In this document: piece by piece, positions 1 through 9,742 of the stretch
Layout: every line of letters begins with the position of its first letter
How positions within the stretch are numbered: the stretch's first letter is position 1
DNA from: Lignipirellula cremea
GTDB taxonomy: Bacteria > Planctomycetota > Planctomycetia > Pirellulales > Pirellulaceae
Assembly (NCBI RefSeq): GCF_007751035.1
Contig: NZ_CP036433.1
Coordinates: forward strand, 3,515,001-3,579,000
DNA length: 64,000 nucleotides
Direction: 5' to 3'
Program-made: the position numbers and the translations under genes
Notes under the pieces: generated by a model
Seen by the model: the letters and a program-made list of their open reading frames with translations, nothing else
Database searches by the model: none
Told to the model about the DNA's origin: nothing

Positions 1-895
1 CGAACGACCGTTCCACCCCCAGCCAGTAGCGATCCACGTTGCCAAACTGCACGCCGCCGGGACCGCCGACAAAGCTGCCATTGGCGAAGTTCTGGGAGAC
101 AAAGTAAAACCGATCGTCGGTCATCGCCTTGTTATGCTGCGAGATACCGACTCGCTGGCTCAGGCCGCCGGGTGCAACATCCAAGGCGAACGTGTCATTG
201 ATCACTGCACGACTGGAGGTAAACGTCCCGCCGCCAAACACCTCGGGTAACGTGGCGAAATGGGGCCGGCTGCCAAGCGCATTCCAGAAAGACGTTTTCC
301 ACGCTCCCAGGGAAGCGGGCGGGCCGTTCTGCAGCGGATCCTGGTACGTCGGGTCGACGCCATCGGGAATTGGGGACGCCCCTTTATCGGTAGGACGCAG
401 GTTGGCCGCATTGAACGATTCGCTGTCGGATTCGTAAAGACTATCGCCATCGGGCTCCGCGATGTCGGGCGAGGTCAAGCTCGATTCGTCCGGCCGGGCG
501 TTGGAGAAGCCTTCCTCGGGACCGTACTCGCTGTACGAAGATTCGCCAGGCAGACCGGCGGTCCGCACGCTGCTCGACGCCGAAGCGGAGCCTTGGGTGC
601 GATAGGGATTGGGAATATCCTGCCAGTCGCGATTGGGCGCGGAGTTGACGTTTCCTGGCGAGTCGCCCAGGCTGTGCTGCGCGGCCGGACTGGCGGACGA
701 ACTTGCCGGCTGGGCGGGAAAGGACTGACGCGGCGCCGGAGTCGGTGTCGCCAGCCGGGTATCCGGCAGCGCAAGTTTTTTCGGGTCGAACCCCGGGCGC
801 AGATTGGCATTGCCATCGGCCGCGGTGAGTACGGAAGCCAGACAAATCCAAACGACAAAGCTGTTTTGTGCGAAGAAGAGAAAGGTTCGGATCAT
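1..895 (-). CDS. Exported hypothetical protein, C-terminus cut off by the window edge
   Basis: This minus-strand frame stays open from an ATG at 895 to the window edge, about 298 residues, so the 3' end is missing. The N-terminus reads MIRTFLFFAQNSFVVWICLA and looks like a signal peptide with cleavage after about residue 25. Residues about 45-190 are rich in Pro, Ser and Ala and become acidic. From about residue 200 the sequence is folded-looking and aromatic-rich (DRFYFVSQNFANGSF, then DRYWLGVERSF). I read that alternation as resembling planctomycete outer-membrane barrel-like proteins, but this is an impression and not a family assignment. Codon usage is GC-rich at third positions along the frame. 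Function is unknown. Confidence 0.7.
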   Translation of the reverse strand, partial: MIRTFLFFAQNSFVVWICLASVLTAADGNANLRPGFDPKKLALPDTRLATPTPAPRQSFPAQPASSSASPAAQHSLGDSPGNVNSAPNRDWQDIPNPYRTQGSASASSSVRTAGLPGESSYSEYGPEEGFSNARPDESSLTSPDIAEPDGDSLYESDSESFNAANLRPTDKGASPIPDGVDPTYQDPLQNGPPASLGAWKTSFWNALGSRPHFATLPEVFGGGTFTSSRAVINDTFALDVAPGGLSQRVGISQHNKAMTDDRFYFVSQNFANGSFVGGPGGVQFGNVDRYWLGVERSF

Positions 896-1167
896 AATGG
901 TTCCACGCCTGGTAACCTCACGCCGCAGCGCAGCAGGCCCTCCGTCAGTTGGGGCAGTGAACGCCGGTTCCCCAGCATCGTCCCTGCCAGCAAGGCCAGC
1001 AGCGCTCGGCGCCAGGCGGGGGATTAAACGAGAAACGGCGCCCTGCAGTCAAGGGCAATCCGTTCATCCCGAGAGGGGAATACTACAGCCCCGACTTCCT
1101 CTCGACGTCTGATCATCAAGGCAGGGTGCAAGCCGTCGATGGTTGCCCTTGCATCCGTTCGGGGGTC

Positions 1168-2115
1168 TTACGAGCCAACTTCCAGGCTATCCAGTGCCTG
1201 GCGAATGACCTGTGCGCTGGCGTTTAACAAGCGCGATTCCCCTTCGCTGAGCGGCAAGGGGAACGTTTCGATCACGCCCTGGCCGCCAACCAGTCGGGGC
1301 AGGGAAAGCGTGACATCGTGCACGCCCTGTACTTCTGCCGTCGGTGCGCAGACCGTCAGAATGGAACGCTGGTCGTGCAGAATCACATTCACCAGACGGG
1401 CCAGGGCGCTGCCAATGCCATAGTATGTGGCCCCTTTCCCCTGGATGATCGAGTAGGCCGCCCGGCGCACCCGGGGATCGATCTGTTGTCGCAATTTATC
1501 CGGGTCTGCGATTCCTCGTAACGTTTCGAACGAACGAAGAGGCATGCCGCCGATGGTCGCCAGCGACCAGGTGAGCACCTCGGAATCGCCGTGCTCTCCG
1601 ATCACATACGCATGAACGTGACGCGAATCGACACCGCAGTAATCGGCGATCAGGCTGCGGAAACGGGCCGTATCCAGCATCGTCCCCGATCCCAGAATGC
1701 GAGTCGCGGGAACGCCGCACTCGCCAGCAATCTGGGCGGCAAGATGCGTCATCACATCCACGGGATTGGTTGCCACCACCAGCACTGCTTCGGGCGCGTA
1801 CTGGAGTACGGCCGGAATGACCTCACGGAAGACTGATGCGTTCCGCTGCAGAAGCTGCAATCGGGTTTCGTCAGGCTTCTGGTTGACGCCGGCGCACACG
1901 ATCACCACGCGACTCCCGACCAGGTCCTGGTAGCCGCCTGCTTTGACTTCGAGCGGATGCGTAAAAGGCACCGCGTGGCGGATGTCATCCGCCTCGGCTA
2001 CCGCTCGGTCCGCGTTCTTGTCCACCAGCATCAACTCGCGACCGACGCCCTGCATGACCATCGCATAGCCTGCGGTGGCTCCCACAAATCCGCTGCCGAC
2101 AATTCCAACTTTCAC
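1168..2115 (-). CDS. ldh: L-lactate dehydrogenase
   Basis: NAD-dependent interconversion of pyruvate and L-lactate in the cytoplasm. The 315-residue product has the N-terminal Rossmann motif GSGFVG (residues 7-12) and an Asp at residue 32 that selects NAD. The substrate loop reads NQKPDETRL: Gln at the specificity position is typical of lactate dehydrogenase, whereas malate dehydrogenase has Arg there. The catalytic region GEHGDSE carries the active-site His, and [10 protein letters not shown] carries the Asp and substrate-binding Arg. I chose the GTG at 2115 because a strong ribosome binding site (GGAGGAAG, 2121-2128) lies five bases upstream and the resulting length matches the family. An upstream in-frame ATG at 2220 would add an unconserved extension. 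Neighbours give no pathway context. Confidence 0.93.
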   Translation of the reverse strand: MKVGIVGSGFVGATAGYAMVMQGVGRELMLVDKNADRAVAEADDIRHAVPFTHPLEVKAGGYQDLVGSRVVIVCAGVNQKPDETRLQLLQRNASVFREVIPAVLQYAPEAVLVVATNPVDVMTHLAAQIAGECGVPATRILGSGTMLDTARFRSLIADYCGVDSRHVHAYVIGEHGDSEVLTWSLATIGGMPLRSFETLRGIADPDKLRQQIDPRVRRAAYSIIQGKGATYYGIGSALARLVNVILHDQRSILTVCAPTAEVQGVHDVTLSLPRLVGGQGVIETFPLPLSEGESRLLNASAQVIRQALDSLEVGS

Positions 2116-2513
2116 TTTACCTTCCTCCGTGTTATTCGTTTCGCCAGGAGCATGAAGCAGTCGCCGCGGTTCCGCAAGGCTGTACGGCAGGGGGTCGATG
2201 GCGACTGGATCCGTCTTCAAATGTGGGCAGAACGTCCTTCGGTTTTACGCCGGCGCCGATCGACCGGTGAGATGGAGCTGCGAAGGGGCCAACCAGACTT
2301 CGGATCCGACGCCAGTCCGTCAGTCTTGTTCCCCACGAGCCGTTGTCTGCGATGAATCAATGCCCCGGGCTTTACCCGGCAATGCTTGTGCAAAAACGGG
2401 GTGATGGCCAACATCGCAGCCGAGAGCCATGCCGTCAACGACGATAGGTCGAGAGCCTTTTTGCGGGATCGTCATCTTGCTGTTCGTATCACGTTTGACA
2501 AAACCAGGGCAGG
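2116..2513. other. Intergenic region, no gene seen
   Basis: About 400 bases between the lactate dehydrogenase start and the end of the prenyltransferase-fold gene. It holds the lactate dehydrogenase ribosome binding site (2121-2128). I see no convincing coding frame, RNA gene or strong hairpin followed by a T-run. It probably contains the ldh promoter, but no clear -35/-10 pair stands out. Confidence 0.5.
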
Positions 2514-3461
2514 TTACTCTTCCTCGTCGGGAGTCTGAGCCAGCGTCAGCAGGGCTCGGGCGCCGATGCCGTAGAAGCCGTATTCGACGTCGTGGGATTC
2601 GTCGAGGGCGGCGGCGCGGAAGCCGCCGTTGGGGAGGGCCATCGCGTCCACGTATTTGGCCACTTCGGGCAGTTCCACTTCGTCCAGACCGCCCAGGTCG
2701 TGGAGGGTGGCGATCACGGTGAAGGTGCTGAGCAGATCGGCGAACGGGATGCGGGAGTTGGCGCGGAAGCCGCCTTCGTCGGTCTGCATGTCGCATAGAA
2801 AGTCGAGCGTGTCCTCGCGGATGTCTTCGTCGATCCGGTCCAGCATGCGAAGCACGCCGATGGCGGCGGCCGTGGGATTGGCGCCGGCCCGTTTGCCGAC
2901 GCGGATCTCAAGAAAGCCGCCGTCGGGGCGACGTCGCTGGCGGATGAAGTCGACGATCGCTTCCGGATTGGGCGTGGGGCGTTCGATCAGCTCGCGGCAG
3001 AGCAGCACCAGGAACGTATGGTAGGTGCTGCTGACGCTGCCTTCATTTCCCTTGGCGTAGCCGCCGTCTTCCCGCCGCAGAGTTTCCAGAAAGTCGGAGA
3101 TGGACGTTCGCCAGTCATGCTGCAGATCGGCGAAAACGTCGATCCCGCCGGCCGCTTCGACCAGGGCGGCGCCGTAAATCAGGGAGAGCAGATCGATCAC
3201 CGATTCGCGTCCGGTGAGTTTGCCTCGCAAAAACGCGGCGCAGCGCTCGGCCGTTTCGCCGTACAGTTCGCCCAGGATGGCCAGCGCCCTGAGACCAAAG
3301 CCGGTGTAATACAGATCGCTGCCGCCTTCGCGACCGGCGAACCCGCCGTCGGGCTGCTGGAGCGACAGGAAGTAATCGATGTGGCTGCTGCGGACGTCGT
3401 CGGGCAGTAAACCTGCACCGGCGGCCAGGCGGACGGTCAGTTCTTCAAGGTAAGCGGGCAT
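2514..3461 (-). CDS. Prenyltransferase/terpene-cyclase fold repeat protein
   Basis: The 315-residue protein is built from about six alpha-hairpin repeats with the QxxDGGF signature of the squalene-cyclase and protein-prenyltransferase beta-subunit fold: QQPDGGF, REDGGYAKG, RRPDGGF, QTDEGGF and a final LPNGGF. It has no signal peptide, so it is probably cytoplasmic. The length fits the geranylgeranyl transferase II beta subunit. However, the position where those enzymes place a zinc-ligand Cys reads DVEYGFYGIG, with no Cys. Catalytic prenyl transfer is therefore doubtful and a binding or scaffold role is possible. The fold is clear; the substrate is not known. The start is the ATG at 3461, with no obvious ribosome binding site. 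Confidence 0.72.
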   Translation of the reverse strand: MPAYLEELTVRLAAGAGLLPDDVRSSHIDYFLSLQQPDGGFAGREGGSDLYYTGFGLRALAILGELYGETAERCAAFLRGKLTGRESVIDLLSLIYGAALVEAAGGIDVFADLQHDWRTSISDFLETLRREDGGYAKGNEGSVSSTYHTFLVLLCRELIERPTPNPEAIVDFIRQRRRPDGGFLEIRVGKRAGANPTAAAIGVLRMLDRIDEDIREDTLDFLCDMQTDEGGFRANSRIPFADLLSTFTVIATLHDLGGLDEVELPEVAKYVDAMALPNGGFRAAALDESHDVEYGFYGIGARALLTLAQTPDEEE

Positions 3462-3676
3462 GCCGTTAGTATAGTCAACCGAAACGCAAGGGAAACGGCG
3501 CCAGCGTTAGCTTTGCTGGCAGACGGGCATGGAGGGATTCGCCCTACAACCGGGAGGACCAGGATCTTCGCCAATATCGTTAAAATCCTCATGCGAGGAT
3601 CGAGCGGCAGTCGATAAGCAGGATAACGCCATTAACGAATAGCGCCCCCTTATCTTGTGGTCGAGGACGAATCTCC

Positions 3677-5191
3677 ATGCTCGTCATTATTAGCGATTTG
3701 CACTTAACCGACGGCACCAGCGGAGCCACGTTGCACCCCGGCGCGTTTCACATTTTCGCCGAGCGACTTCACGATATGGCGCAGCGGGCTTCCTGGCGGT
3801 CCGACGGTCGGTATCGACCCGTCGAACGGATCGACCTGGTGCTGCTGGGCGACGTACTCGACATCACCCGATCCAACCATTGGCTGACGCGGAACACGCG
3901 TCCCTGGCAGGACGCACAGTCAAAAGCGGTCGTCGACACCGTCGCGACCATCACCGACGATATCCTGTGGCAGAACAGCGACGGCCTGAAAGTGCTCCGC
4001 TCGCTGGCCGCCGAAGGCGCCGTGAGTGTTGCTCCGACCACGCAGAACGGCGAGCCGGCCTATAACGCCCAGCCGCAGCCGGTGCCGATCCGCACCCACT
4101 ATATGGTGGGCAACCACGACTGGCAGCTGCATCTGCGGGGCGAGAACTACGACATGCTGCGGCAGAAGGTGGCCCATCACCTGGGTCTGGCCAATCGCCA
4201 CAACGCCCCGTTCCCGCACGATCCGTTTGAATCGGAAGAGCTGCTGGAAGCGCTCCGCCGGCATCGCGTGTTCGCCCGGCATGGCGATATCTTTGATCCG
4301 ATCAACTTCACCGAAGATCGCGACGCCAGCAGCCTGGGCGACGGCATTGTGATCGAACTGGTCAATCGCTTCGTGCTGGAAGTCGAGCAGACCATGGGCG
4401 AAGATCTGCCTGACAGCCTGGTCGCCGGCCTGCAGGAAATTGATAGCGTCCGTCCGCTGCTGCTGATTCCGGTCTGGCTGGAAGGGATGCTCTCGCGCAG
4501 CTGCCCCATGCCGGGCGTTCGCAAGCATGTGAAGAAAATCTGGGATCGCCTGGTCGACGAATTCCTGGAACTGGAAATGGTCCGTGACCGCGACACCTGG
4601 AGCCCGTTCGACGTGGTCGACGGTCTGCAGCTGGCGCTCAAGTTCAGCAAACGCTTGTCGATCGGCTGGGCCGGCAAAACGACCGCCTGGATGCACAGCC
4701 TTCGCGGCGCCAAGAGCGAATCGTATTACGAGCATGCCTTGTCGGAACAGGACTTCCGCAATCGGCGGGCCCGGCATATTGTGTATGGTCATACCCATAA
4801 CCCGGAAACGATCGCGCTCGATGCGAGCTATGCCGACGGCTATGTGCTGAACCAGAGTTACTTTAACAGCGGCACCTGGCGTCGGATCCATCGTCCGGCT
4901 GCGTTTGCCCCCGGCGATCACGAGTTTGTGCCGTCGGACGCCATGACCTACATTGCGTTCTTCCAGGGAGACGAACGGGGCGGTCGCCCTTACGAAACCT
5001 GGTCGGGAGCGCTCGGGGTCAGCACGGTCATGCCGCAGCGACCGATGGCGGCCCGCCAGGGCGTTTCCGTCCCGCAGTCGGCAGTCGCCCATGCCAGCAC
5101 GCAACCACTTCCGCCCTCAGGTCCTCCGCTCCAGCGCCCCCACTTTAGCACCGCGCCTGGTTCGTATCAGCGAAACCCCGCCCGAGGCTAA
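3677..5191 (+). CDS. Calcineurin-like metallophosphoesterase
   Basis: A 504-residue two-metal phosphoesterase. The motifs appear in order: SDLHL at the N-terminus, LGDVLD, GNHDW, RHGDIFD and YGHTHN near residue 375. All metal ligands of the superfamily are therefore present and the enzyme is probably active. There is no signal peptide. The central segment (about residues 210-340) is longer than in minimal phosphoesterases and appears helical. The last 60 residues are Pro/Gln/Ser-rich and probably disordered. The substrate cannot be told from sequence. The gene lies directly upstream of an alpha/beta hydrolase gene on the same strand, with a 22-base gap, so the two are probably co-transcribed. 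Confidence 0.85.
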   Translation: MLVIISDLHLTDGTSGATLHPGAFHIFAERLHDMAQRASWRSDGRYRPVERIDLVLLGDVLDITRSNHWLTRNTRPWQDAQSKAVVDTVATITDDILWQNSDGLKVLRSLAAEGAVSVAPTTQNGEPAYNAQPQPVPIRTHYMVGNHDWQLHLRGENYDMLRQKVAHHLGLANRHNAPFPHDPFESEELLEALRRHRVFARHGDIFDPINFTEDRDASSLGDGIVIELVNRFVLEVEQTMGEDLPDSLVAGLQEIDSVRPLLLIPVWLEGMLSRSCPMPGVRKHVKKIWDRLVDEFLELEMVRDRDTWSPFDVVDGLQLALKFSKRLSIGWAGKTTAWMHSLRGAKSESYYEHALSEQDFRNRRARHIVYGHTHNPETIALDASYADGYVLNQSYFNSGTWRRIHRPAAFAPGDHEFVPSDAMTYIAFFQGDERGGRPYETWSGALGVSTVMPQRPMAARQGVSVPQSAVAHASTQPLPPSGPPLQRPHFSTAPGSYQRNPARG

Positions 5192-5213
5192 TTCAGACAC
5201 GTATCAGCAGCGG

Positions 5214-6296
5214 ATGCAGGCGGTAGGCGACGCTTACCGCCGGGCAGGCGTCGCTGCGATCTATCTGATCCATGGCACCTTTGTGGGCCATGATGCGTGG
5301 GGCGTGATCCGGCGGGTCAGTCTGGTTTCGCCCGCCTGGAGCGAATCGCTGCGGCGGTTCGCCAAAGGGGCGATCGACCGGGTGATCCGCGACAGCGGCA
5401 ACTATACCGAAGCCTACGCCCAGGCGCTGGAAGACAGTATCAATCGGCCGGGCGAGCGCCATCTGCCGGTAAGGTTGTTCCACTGGTCGAGCGAGAACCA
5501 CCATCTGGGACGGGCCGACGGCGCGGTCCGTTTGCTGCACGAACTGGCGAGCGCCCATCCCCAGGGCGGACGGCTGCTGTTCTGGTCGCACAGCCACGGC
5601 GGCAATCTTCTGGCCCTGGTGACCAACCTGCTGGCCGCCGAAGCAAACTCGCTGCGTCGCTTCTTCTGGGCCAGCCGTTCGCATTACCGCTGGCCCTTGC
5701 TGGGCCGCATTGACCTGCCGATCTGGCCGCAAGTGCGCGAGCTGCTGATCGACCCGGACTCGCCGCTGCACAAGCTGCAGCTGGATATCGCCACCTTCGG
5801 CACGCCGATCCGGTATGGCTGGGACAGTGACGGGTACGCCAGCCTGGCGCATCTGATCTTTCACCGGGAACTGCCGGAGACGCCCGCTTACCTGACGCGG
5901 TTTCCGCGTTCGCTGGAAGAAGTGCTGCAGGCGGCGAACGGCGACTACGTGCAACAGCTGGGCATCGGCGGCACGAACTGGGGGCCGAATCCGCTCGCCT
6001 TTCGAGCGAAGGTCGCCAATCGTCGGCTGGCGCAGCTGCTGCAGGGTCGCTTGTCCCGCCGCCAGGTGCTGGACAACATCCGGCTAGGCGTACGCTGCCC
6101 CGACGAAGGCGATACGCTGCTGATCGATTACGGCCCGCTGCAGGAGACATTTGCCGAACACCTCGCCGGCCATGCCGTTTACACACGGCTGAAATGGCTC
6201 CTCTTCCACGCCGAAACCATCGCCGAGCTGTTCTACGGCGGAACGAGGTATCGCGAGGCAACGCGATCTAACTCACTAGCACCGCCGCCGGAGTGA
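5214..6296 (+). CDS. Alpha/beta-hydrolase-fold protein
   Basis: About 360 residues. The oxyanion-region motif IHGTFVGHDAWG lies near the N-terminus and the nucleophile elbow reads FWSHSHGGN, where the usual first Gly of GxSxG is replaced by Ser. It looks like a lipase- or PGAP1-like serine hydrolase acting on an unknown ester. No signal peptide is seen. I chose the ATG at 5214, which follows the upstream gene's stop codon at 5191. An in-frame ATG at 5091 is possible but would overlap that gene by about 100 bases, and neither has a clear ribosome binding site. The conserved co-location with a metallophosphoesterase suggests a shared substrate class, but this is inference. Confidence 0.7.
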   Translation: MQAVGDAYRRAGVAAIYLIHGTFVGHDAWGVIRRVSLVSPAWSESLRRFAKGAIDRVIRDSGNYTEAYAQALEDSINRPGERHLPVRLFHWSSENHHLGRADGAVRLLHELASAHPQGGRLLFWSHSHGGNLLALVTNLLAAEANSLRRFFWASRSHYRWPLLGRIDLPIWPQVRELLIDPDSPLHKLQLDIATFGTPIRYGWDSDGYASLAHLIFHRELPETPAYLTRFPRSLEEVLQAANGDYVQQLGIGGTNWGPNPLAFRAKVANRRLAQLLQGRLSRRQVLDNIRLGVRCPDEGDTLLIDYGPLQETFAEHLAGHAVYTRLKWLLFHAETIAELFYGGTRYREATRSNSLAPPPE

Positions 6297-6328
6297 ATGC
6301 TGTTGGGCATTCGTTAAGCCTGCAGGGC

Positions 6329-7798
6329 TCAGTCCGGCAGCTTGCGCTGGTCCAACCGTTCGCCGAGGGGCGGGCGGAGGGGAAGGTCGAGCCCGCGGCT
6401 TTCGGCCAGCTCAGCGAAGAGCTGCTGGCGGAGCTTTTCGGCGATCGGAGCCAGGGCAGGGACGTCGATCAGGTTGTGGCGTTCAATTGGATCGGTCTGC
6501 AGGTCGAACAGGGCGTCGCTATCCCACACGCCGTAATGGTACACGTACTTGTAACGCTCCGTGCGAATCGCCAGCAGTGTCGGCGTGGCGGGGAAGTTCC
6601 ATTCCCAGTGGTACTCGTACAGCAGGTGATCACGCCAGGCAATCTTTTTCCCCTGGAGCAGCGGCCAGAACGAGGCTCCGTCAAAACGGGTCGCGGCCGG
6701 CGGTTCAACTCCGGCGGCCTGCAGGAGCGTGGGGGCGATGTCGATGTTCTGCACCATCGCCTCGAGCGTGGTTCCCGGCGCCAGGCGGCCCGGCGCCCAG
6801 GCCAGCAGCGGCACGCGGATGGAGGTTTCATAGGCGTCCCGTTTGTCGTAGAAGCCGTGCTCGCCCAGGTGGAAGCCGTTGTCGCCCATGTAAAAGACGA
6901 TCGTCTTTTCCGCCAGTCCCTGCTCGCGCAGATGCGCCATCACCCGGCCGACATTCTCGTCCAGGCTATGGACCGTCTCGCAATAGCTGCGATAGAAATC
7001 GTCAAAGTCGGGAACCGGATCGTTATCAAACGGCGTGGTCTGCATATGGTCGACGCCATGGATCGAGTACCGCCGTGCCTTGACCCAGCGCGGCTGCGTG
7101 CGATAGTTGCGCTCGGTGTTGGCCATCGTTTCCGGGTAAGGGATCTTTTTGTCCGCATACCGGCCCCGATGCCGCGGGGCCGGCTGGAACGGGTAGTGGA
7201 CCGCTTTGAACGACAGGTACAGCAGGAACGGCTGATCGCTTTGACGCTGCTTCAGCCATTCGATCGCCAGGTCAGTCAACACATCGGCGTTGTAGCCGGG
7301 AATCTCTCGCCGGTCGCCGTTGACGTTGATCGTGGGGTTGAAATAAACGCCTTGCCCTTTGAAACTGGCCCAGTAATCAAAGCCAGGGCGGCGTTCGTCG
7401 GAATCATGGCCCATGTGCCACTTCCCCACAAAGGCCGTTTCGTAGCCCGCCTGCTGCAGGTGCTGGGGAAAGAAGGAAACGCCCTCCCGGACCGGCCGCT
7501 GGTTATCCACCACCTGGTGATGGTGCATATACAGCCCCGTCAGGATCGAAGCCCTGCTGGGCGAACACAGCGACGTACTGACAAACGCATTGCGCAGGTG
7601 GACGCCTTCCTTCGCCAACTGATCCAGATGCGGCGTTTCCAGGAAGTCGGGCGCCTGGGGATGAAAGCCGAGAAAATCGTGACGATGATCGTCGCTCAGC
7701 AGGAACACAATATTCGGGCGTTCGGCCGCGGGCAGCATTCTCAGGCAAGGCGCCGCGAGCAGCAGAAACAGGAACATCAGCAAAGAACGGATCATCAC
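6329..7798 (-). CDS. Exported formylglycine-dependent sulfatase
   Basis: Hydrolyses sulfate esters, probably on polysaccharides, outside the cytoplasm. The 489-residue protein begins with a signal peptide (about residues 1-25) followed by NIVFLLSDDHRHD, the first metal-binding motif. The formylglycine signature CSPSR starts at Cys78, the residue that an anaerobic or aerobic maturase converts to formylglycine. GYETAFVGKWHMG supplies further active-site residues, and the C-terminal half has the DNGFHLGEHGFYDK segment common to arylsulfatases. Many marine planctomycete genomes carry large sulfatase sets. A maturase is not in this window. No regulator is adjacent. Confidence 0.92.
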   Translation of the reverse strand: MMIRSLLMFLFLLLAAPCLRMLPAAERPNIVFLLSDDHRHDFLGFHPQAPDFLETPHLDQLAKEGVHLRNAFVSTSLCSPSRASILTGLYMHHHQVVDNQRPVREGVSFFPQHLQQAGYETAFVGKWHMGHDSDERRPGFDYWASFKGQGVYFNPTINVNGDRREIPGYNADVLTDLAIEWLKQRQSDQPFLLYLSFKAVHYPFQPAPRHRGRYADKKIPYPETMANTERNYRTQPRWVKARRYSIHGVDHMQTTPFDNDPVPDFDDFYRSYCETVHSLDENVGRVMAHLREQGLAEKTIVFYMGDNGFHLGEHGFYDKRDAYETSIRVPLLAWAPGRLAPGTTLEAMVQNIDIAPTLLQAAGVEPPAATRFDGASFWPLLQGKKIAWRDHLLYEYHWEWNFPATPTLLAIRTERYKYVYHYGVWDSDALFDLQTDPIERHNLIDVPALAPIAEKLRQQLFAELAESRGLDLPLRPPLGERLDQRKLPD

Positions 7799-8085
7799 GG
7801 GTCACGCCTCAAAAACAGGAGCCGGGCAGTGAGCCTATCGTAATTCGTCCGCCGTCCCATCCCAAGCGATGAAAGAAGATTCTTGTCGCAGGAATTCGCC
7901 AGACCGCGGCGTGCAGAATGCCGCGACGCGAAAGGGCGAAAGCGAGGCGCCGGCCGCTATCGAAAGCACGGCTTCCCGATCGATGGAGGGGCCGTACTCG
8001 ATGCAGGCGGGCGGAGTCGCCTCGCCTGGAGGGCGCGCGTCGTGATCGACGCGAGCGTGAAAAGTGAGGATTGCGAGACGCCTGT

Positions 8086-9468
8086 TTAGAACAGTTCGTC
8101 GATCGCTTTCCCTTGGGGCAGGACCGGGTGGGGGCGACCGGACGAATCCACGTACTGCTGGGTCGCATCGACGCCCAGGTGACGATAGATCGTGGCGAGT
8201 ACGTCGTGCGGCAGTTTCGGGTTATCTTTCGGCACGCCGCCCTGGCGATCCGAAGAACCGACCACGCGTCCGCCCTGGACGCCGCCGCCGGCAAAGGCTG
8301 CCGAGAACACATACGGCCAATGGTCGCGGCCCGCGTTGGCGTTGATGCGCGGCGTGCGGCCGATCTCGCCCCAGGCGACGACCAGCGTTTTCTCCAGCAG
8401 GCCGTGCTGTTCCAGGTCCTCGATCAGGGCCGTGTAAGCCTGATCGAACCGCGGCAAAAACCCGCGACGCTGCGAGTCGAAACCTTCTTTATGGAAGTCC
8501 CACCAGCGCAGATCGACCGTAACCAGGCGGACGCCCGCTTCGACCAGGCGGCGGGAAAGCAGCATTCGCTGGGCCCAGTTGGGAGAGCCGCAACGCTGCG
8601 GGTCGCCCGGGTCGAACGCCGGCATGAAGCCGTAACGCTCACGCACCGAACGTGGTTCCGCATCAAGATCAAACGCCTGACGGGCGGCGCCCGAGGTGAC
8701 GATATCGAGGGCTTTGTCCTGGAACTTGTCGGCGGCCGCCATCTGCACATCGCTCAGCGAGGAGCGGTTCAGGCTGGAAAGCAGTTGCTGCCGCTGGCGG
8801 ATGCGATCCGGGCTGAGGCCGGTCGCCATCTCAAAGTTGGGAACCTTGAACGGGCCGTCGGCGGCCGGGTCTGCGATCGTTTCAAAGGCCCCATAAGCAG
8901 GACCAAACCAGGCTGATCCCGTGCCCGGCACATGGCGGGGCACCATCACATAGGCCGGCATCGACGGGTTCATATGCTGCTGCTGGCGGGCCACATGCGA
9001 GCCCACGCTGGGCATCACGTTGACATCGGACGAAGGGCCGGCTGGGTAGCCGGTGAAGCAGATCTGGTCGCCGTTGGAGTGGCCGACGTTACCGTCTTCT
9101 TTACGGTGGTGCAGGCTGCGGACGATCGACCATTTGTCCATAATGGCCGCGCACTTCGGCTGCATCTCGCTGATCTGGATGCCGGGAACCGAGGTGGAGA
9201 TCGGCGCAAACTCGCCGCGGATTTCAACGGGCGCGTCCGGTTTGGGATCCCACTGATCGTGCTGGCTGGGACCGCCTCGCATCCACAAAATAATGACCGA
9301 ACGTTCACGGTCCGGGATGCGGCCCGCCTGGGCGGAGCGCTCGTCGAACTGCAGCAATTGCGAAAGCGTCAGGCCGCCCGCTCCCAGCATGCCCAGTCGC
9401 AACAAAGCGCGACGATCCTGATCGACTGTTTGGCGGAATTCCTGGCAAACGCGAGATTTGTTTGACAT
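8086..9468 (-). CDS. DUF1501 family exported protein
   Basis: The 460-residue protein belongs to DUF1501, a planctomycete-abundant family with an alkaline-phosphatase/sulfatase-like fold. The N-terminus has a twin-arginine-like segment (DRRALLRLGMLGAGGL), consistent with Tat export. Internal family hallmarks include ILWMRGGPSQHDQWDPKP, VRSLHHRKEDG, GHSNGDQICFTGY, VVAWGEIGRTPRIN and GRDHW. Family members usually sit next to a DUF1549/DUF1553 cytochrome-like gene. Here the neighbour is a sulfatase on the same strand and that partner is absent. The biochemical role of DUF1501 proteins is not established. Confidence 0.88.
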   Translation of the reverse strand: MSNKSRVCQEFRQTVDQDRRALLRLGMLGAGGLTLSQLLQFDERSAQAGRIPDRERSVIILWMRGGPSQHDQWDPKPDAPVEIRGEFAPISTSVPGIQISEMQPKCAAIMDKWSIVRSLHHRKEDGNVGHSNGDQICFTGYPAGPSSDVNVMPSVGSHVARQQQHMNPSMPAYVMVPRHVPGTGSAWFGPAYGAFETIADPAADGPFKVPNFEMATGLSPDRIRQRQQLLSSLNRSSLSDVQMAAADKFQDKALDIVTSGAARQAFDLDAEPRSVRERYGFMPAFDPGDPQRCGSPNWAQRMLLSRRLVEAGVRLVTVDLRWWDFHKEGFDSQRRGFLPRFDQAYTALIEDLEQHGLLEKTLVVAWGEIGRTPRINANAGRDHWPYVFSAAFAGGGVQGGRVVGSSDRQGGVPKDNPKLPHDVLATIYRHLGVDATQQYVDSSGRPHPVLPQGKAIDELF

Positions 9469-9742
9469 AGGTGACGTTCGCTATGGGATCGAAGGTGGTT
9501 GTCGGCGGGATGGCTGGCGTGACGCCCGAGGAATTAAGGGGCAGGCAGCACGGTGGGTAAGGATCCTACGTGAAGAAGGGGGCCCTTAGCAACCATTTTT
9601 ACCTTTTCGCACCCAAAGATCAACATCCTTTAATCAAACAGGACGTTTGGCAGCGACCTGGCAAGATATTCGGGCAGTCCCAAAAAACAGGCGATCTGGG
9701 GAAACCAGGCTGTCGAAACCTGGCTGGGGAGCAACGGGCCGG

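Noticed and set aside
6293-7843. Open frame of about 516 codons on the plus strand opposite the sulfatase gene
   Set aside because: The minus-strand frame has a signal peptide and a complete sulfatase motif set; the antisense frame has none.
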